A stretch of 64,000 nt of DNA from Diphasiastrum complanatum. Taxonomy: Eukaryota > Streptophyta > Lycopodiopsida > Lycopodiales > Lycopodiaceae. The stretch spans positions 62,522,692 through 62,586,691 of the forward strand of contig CM055092.1 in the NCBI GenBank assembly GCA_029204225.1, given 5' to 3'. The stretch's first letter is position 1. Every line of letters begins with the position of its first letter. Positions 63,999-64,000 of the stretch are shown here, one piece after another. A model generated the notes under the pieces. That model saw only the letters and a program-made list of their open reading frames with translations, was not told the origin of the DNA and searched no databases. The position numbers were made by a program, and so were the translations under genes.

Positions 63999-64000
63999 CA

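Larger units (their letters stand above)
59097..64000 (+). other. KEA intron 5 (partial)
   Basis: At least 4.9 kb, continuing past the window. 59097-60690 is AT-rich with no supported gene. It then holds a plus-strand copia remnant (60700-61719), and a minus-strand copia element starting with its LTR at 61720. Confidence 0.8.

Overview
This is nuclear DNA from a land plant with a large, repeat-rich genome. The evidence is two interrupted plant genes with GT-AG introns, introns of 8 to 15 kb packed with retrotransposons, Ty1-copia and Ty3-gypsy chromovirus elements, L1-like LINEs, a tRNA-derived SINE family, and very long (CT)n arrays. The gene density and intron gigantism suggest a gymnosperm or fern, but the sequence alone does not settle the lineage.

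Two host genes can be reconstructed. (1) Minus strand, 11084-15089: a complete eight-exon SKU5-similar (monocopper oxidase-like) gene. All phases match, giving 545 residues with a signal peptide and most copper ligands of active multicopper oxidases missing. (2) Plus strand, from 27939 to beyond the right end: the plastid envelope K+/H+ antiporter of the KEA1/KEA2 type. Six exons (27939-30067, 34484-34649, 35363-35453, 50456-50592, 58804-58863, 58977-59096) join in frame to about 901 residues. They encode the transit peptide, the long alanine-rich coiled-coil domain and the start of the Na+/H+ exchanger domain. The rest of the antiporter and the TrkA-N domain must lie to the right of the window.

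Layout. 1-9.3 kb: a (CT)n array, then nested and scrambled copia elements. One has complete target duplications (CACAC) and sits inside an older copia LTR. 9.3-11 kb: non-coding, with a cluster of TGCGAAAAA-type hairpins. 11-15.1 kb: the SKS gene. 15.2-27.3 kb: intergenic DNA with SINE copies, a solo chromovirus LTR, an LTR with primer-binding site but no coding interior, a miRNA-like hairpin, copia fragments, and a LINE carrying an unusual coiled-coil ORF1. 27.3-64 kb: the KEA locus. Intron 1 (4.4 kb) holds an internally inverted LINE and microsatellites. Intron 3 (15.0 kb) holds two related minus-strand gypsy elements whose LTR ends are AGTTA...TAACT instead of TG...CA, plus part of a second chromovirus. 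Intron 4 (8.2 kb) holds a pile of LINE fragments and another chromovirus remnant. The partial intron 5 holds two opposed copia remnants.

Nearly every mobile element here is dead. The common lesions are internal deletions of reverse transcriptase and stop codons that look like C-to-T changes in otherwise open frames. The KEA exons remain intact, so the insertions appear to be tolerated and spliced out.
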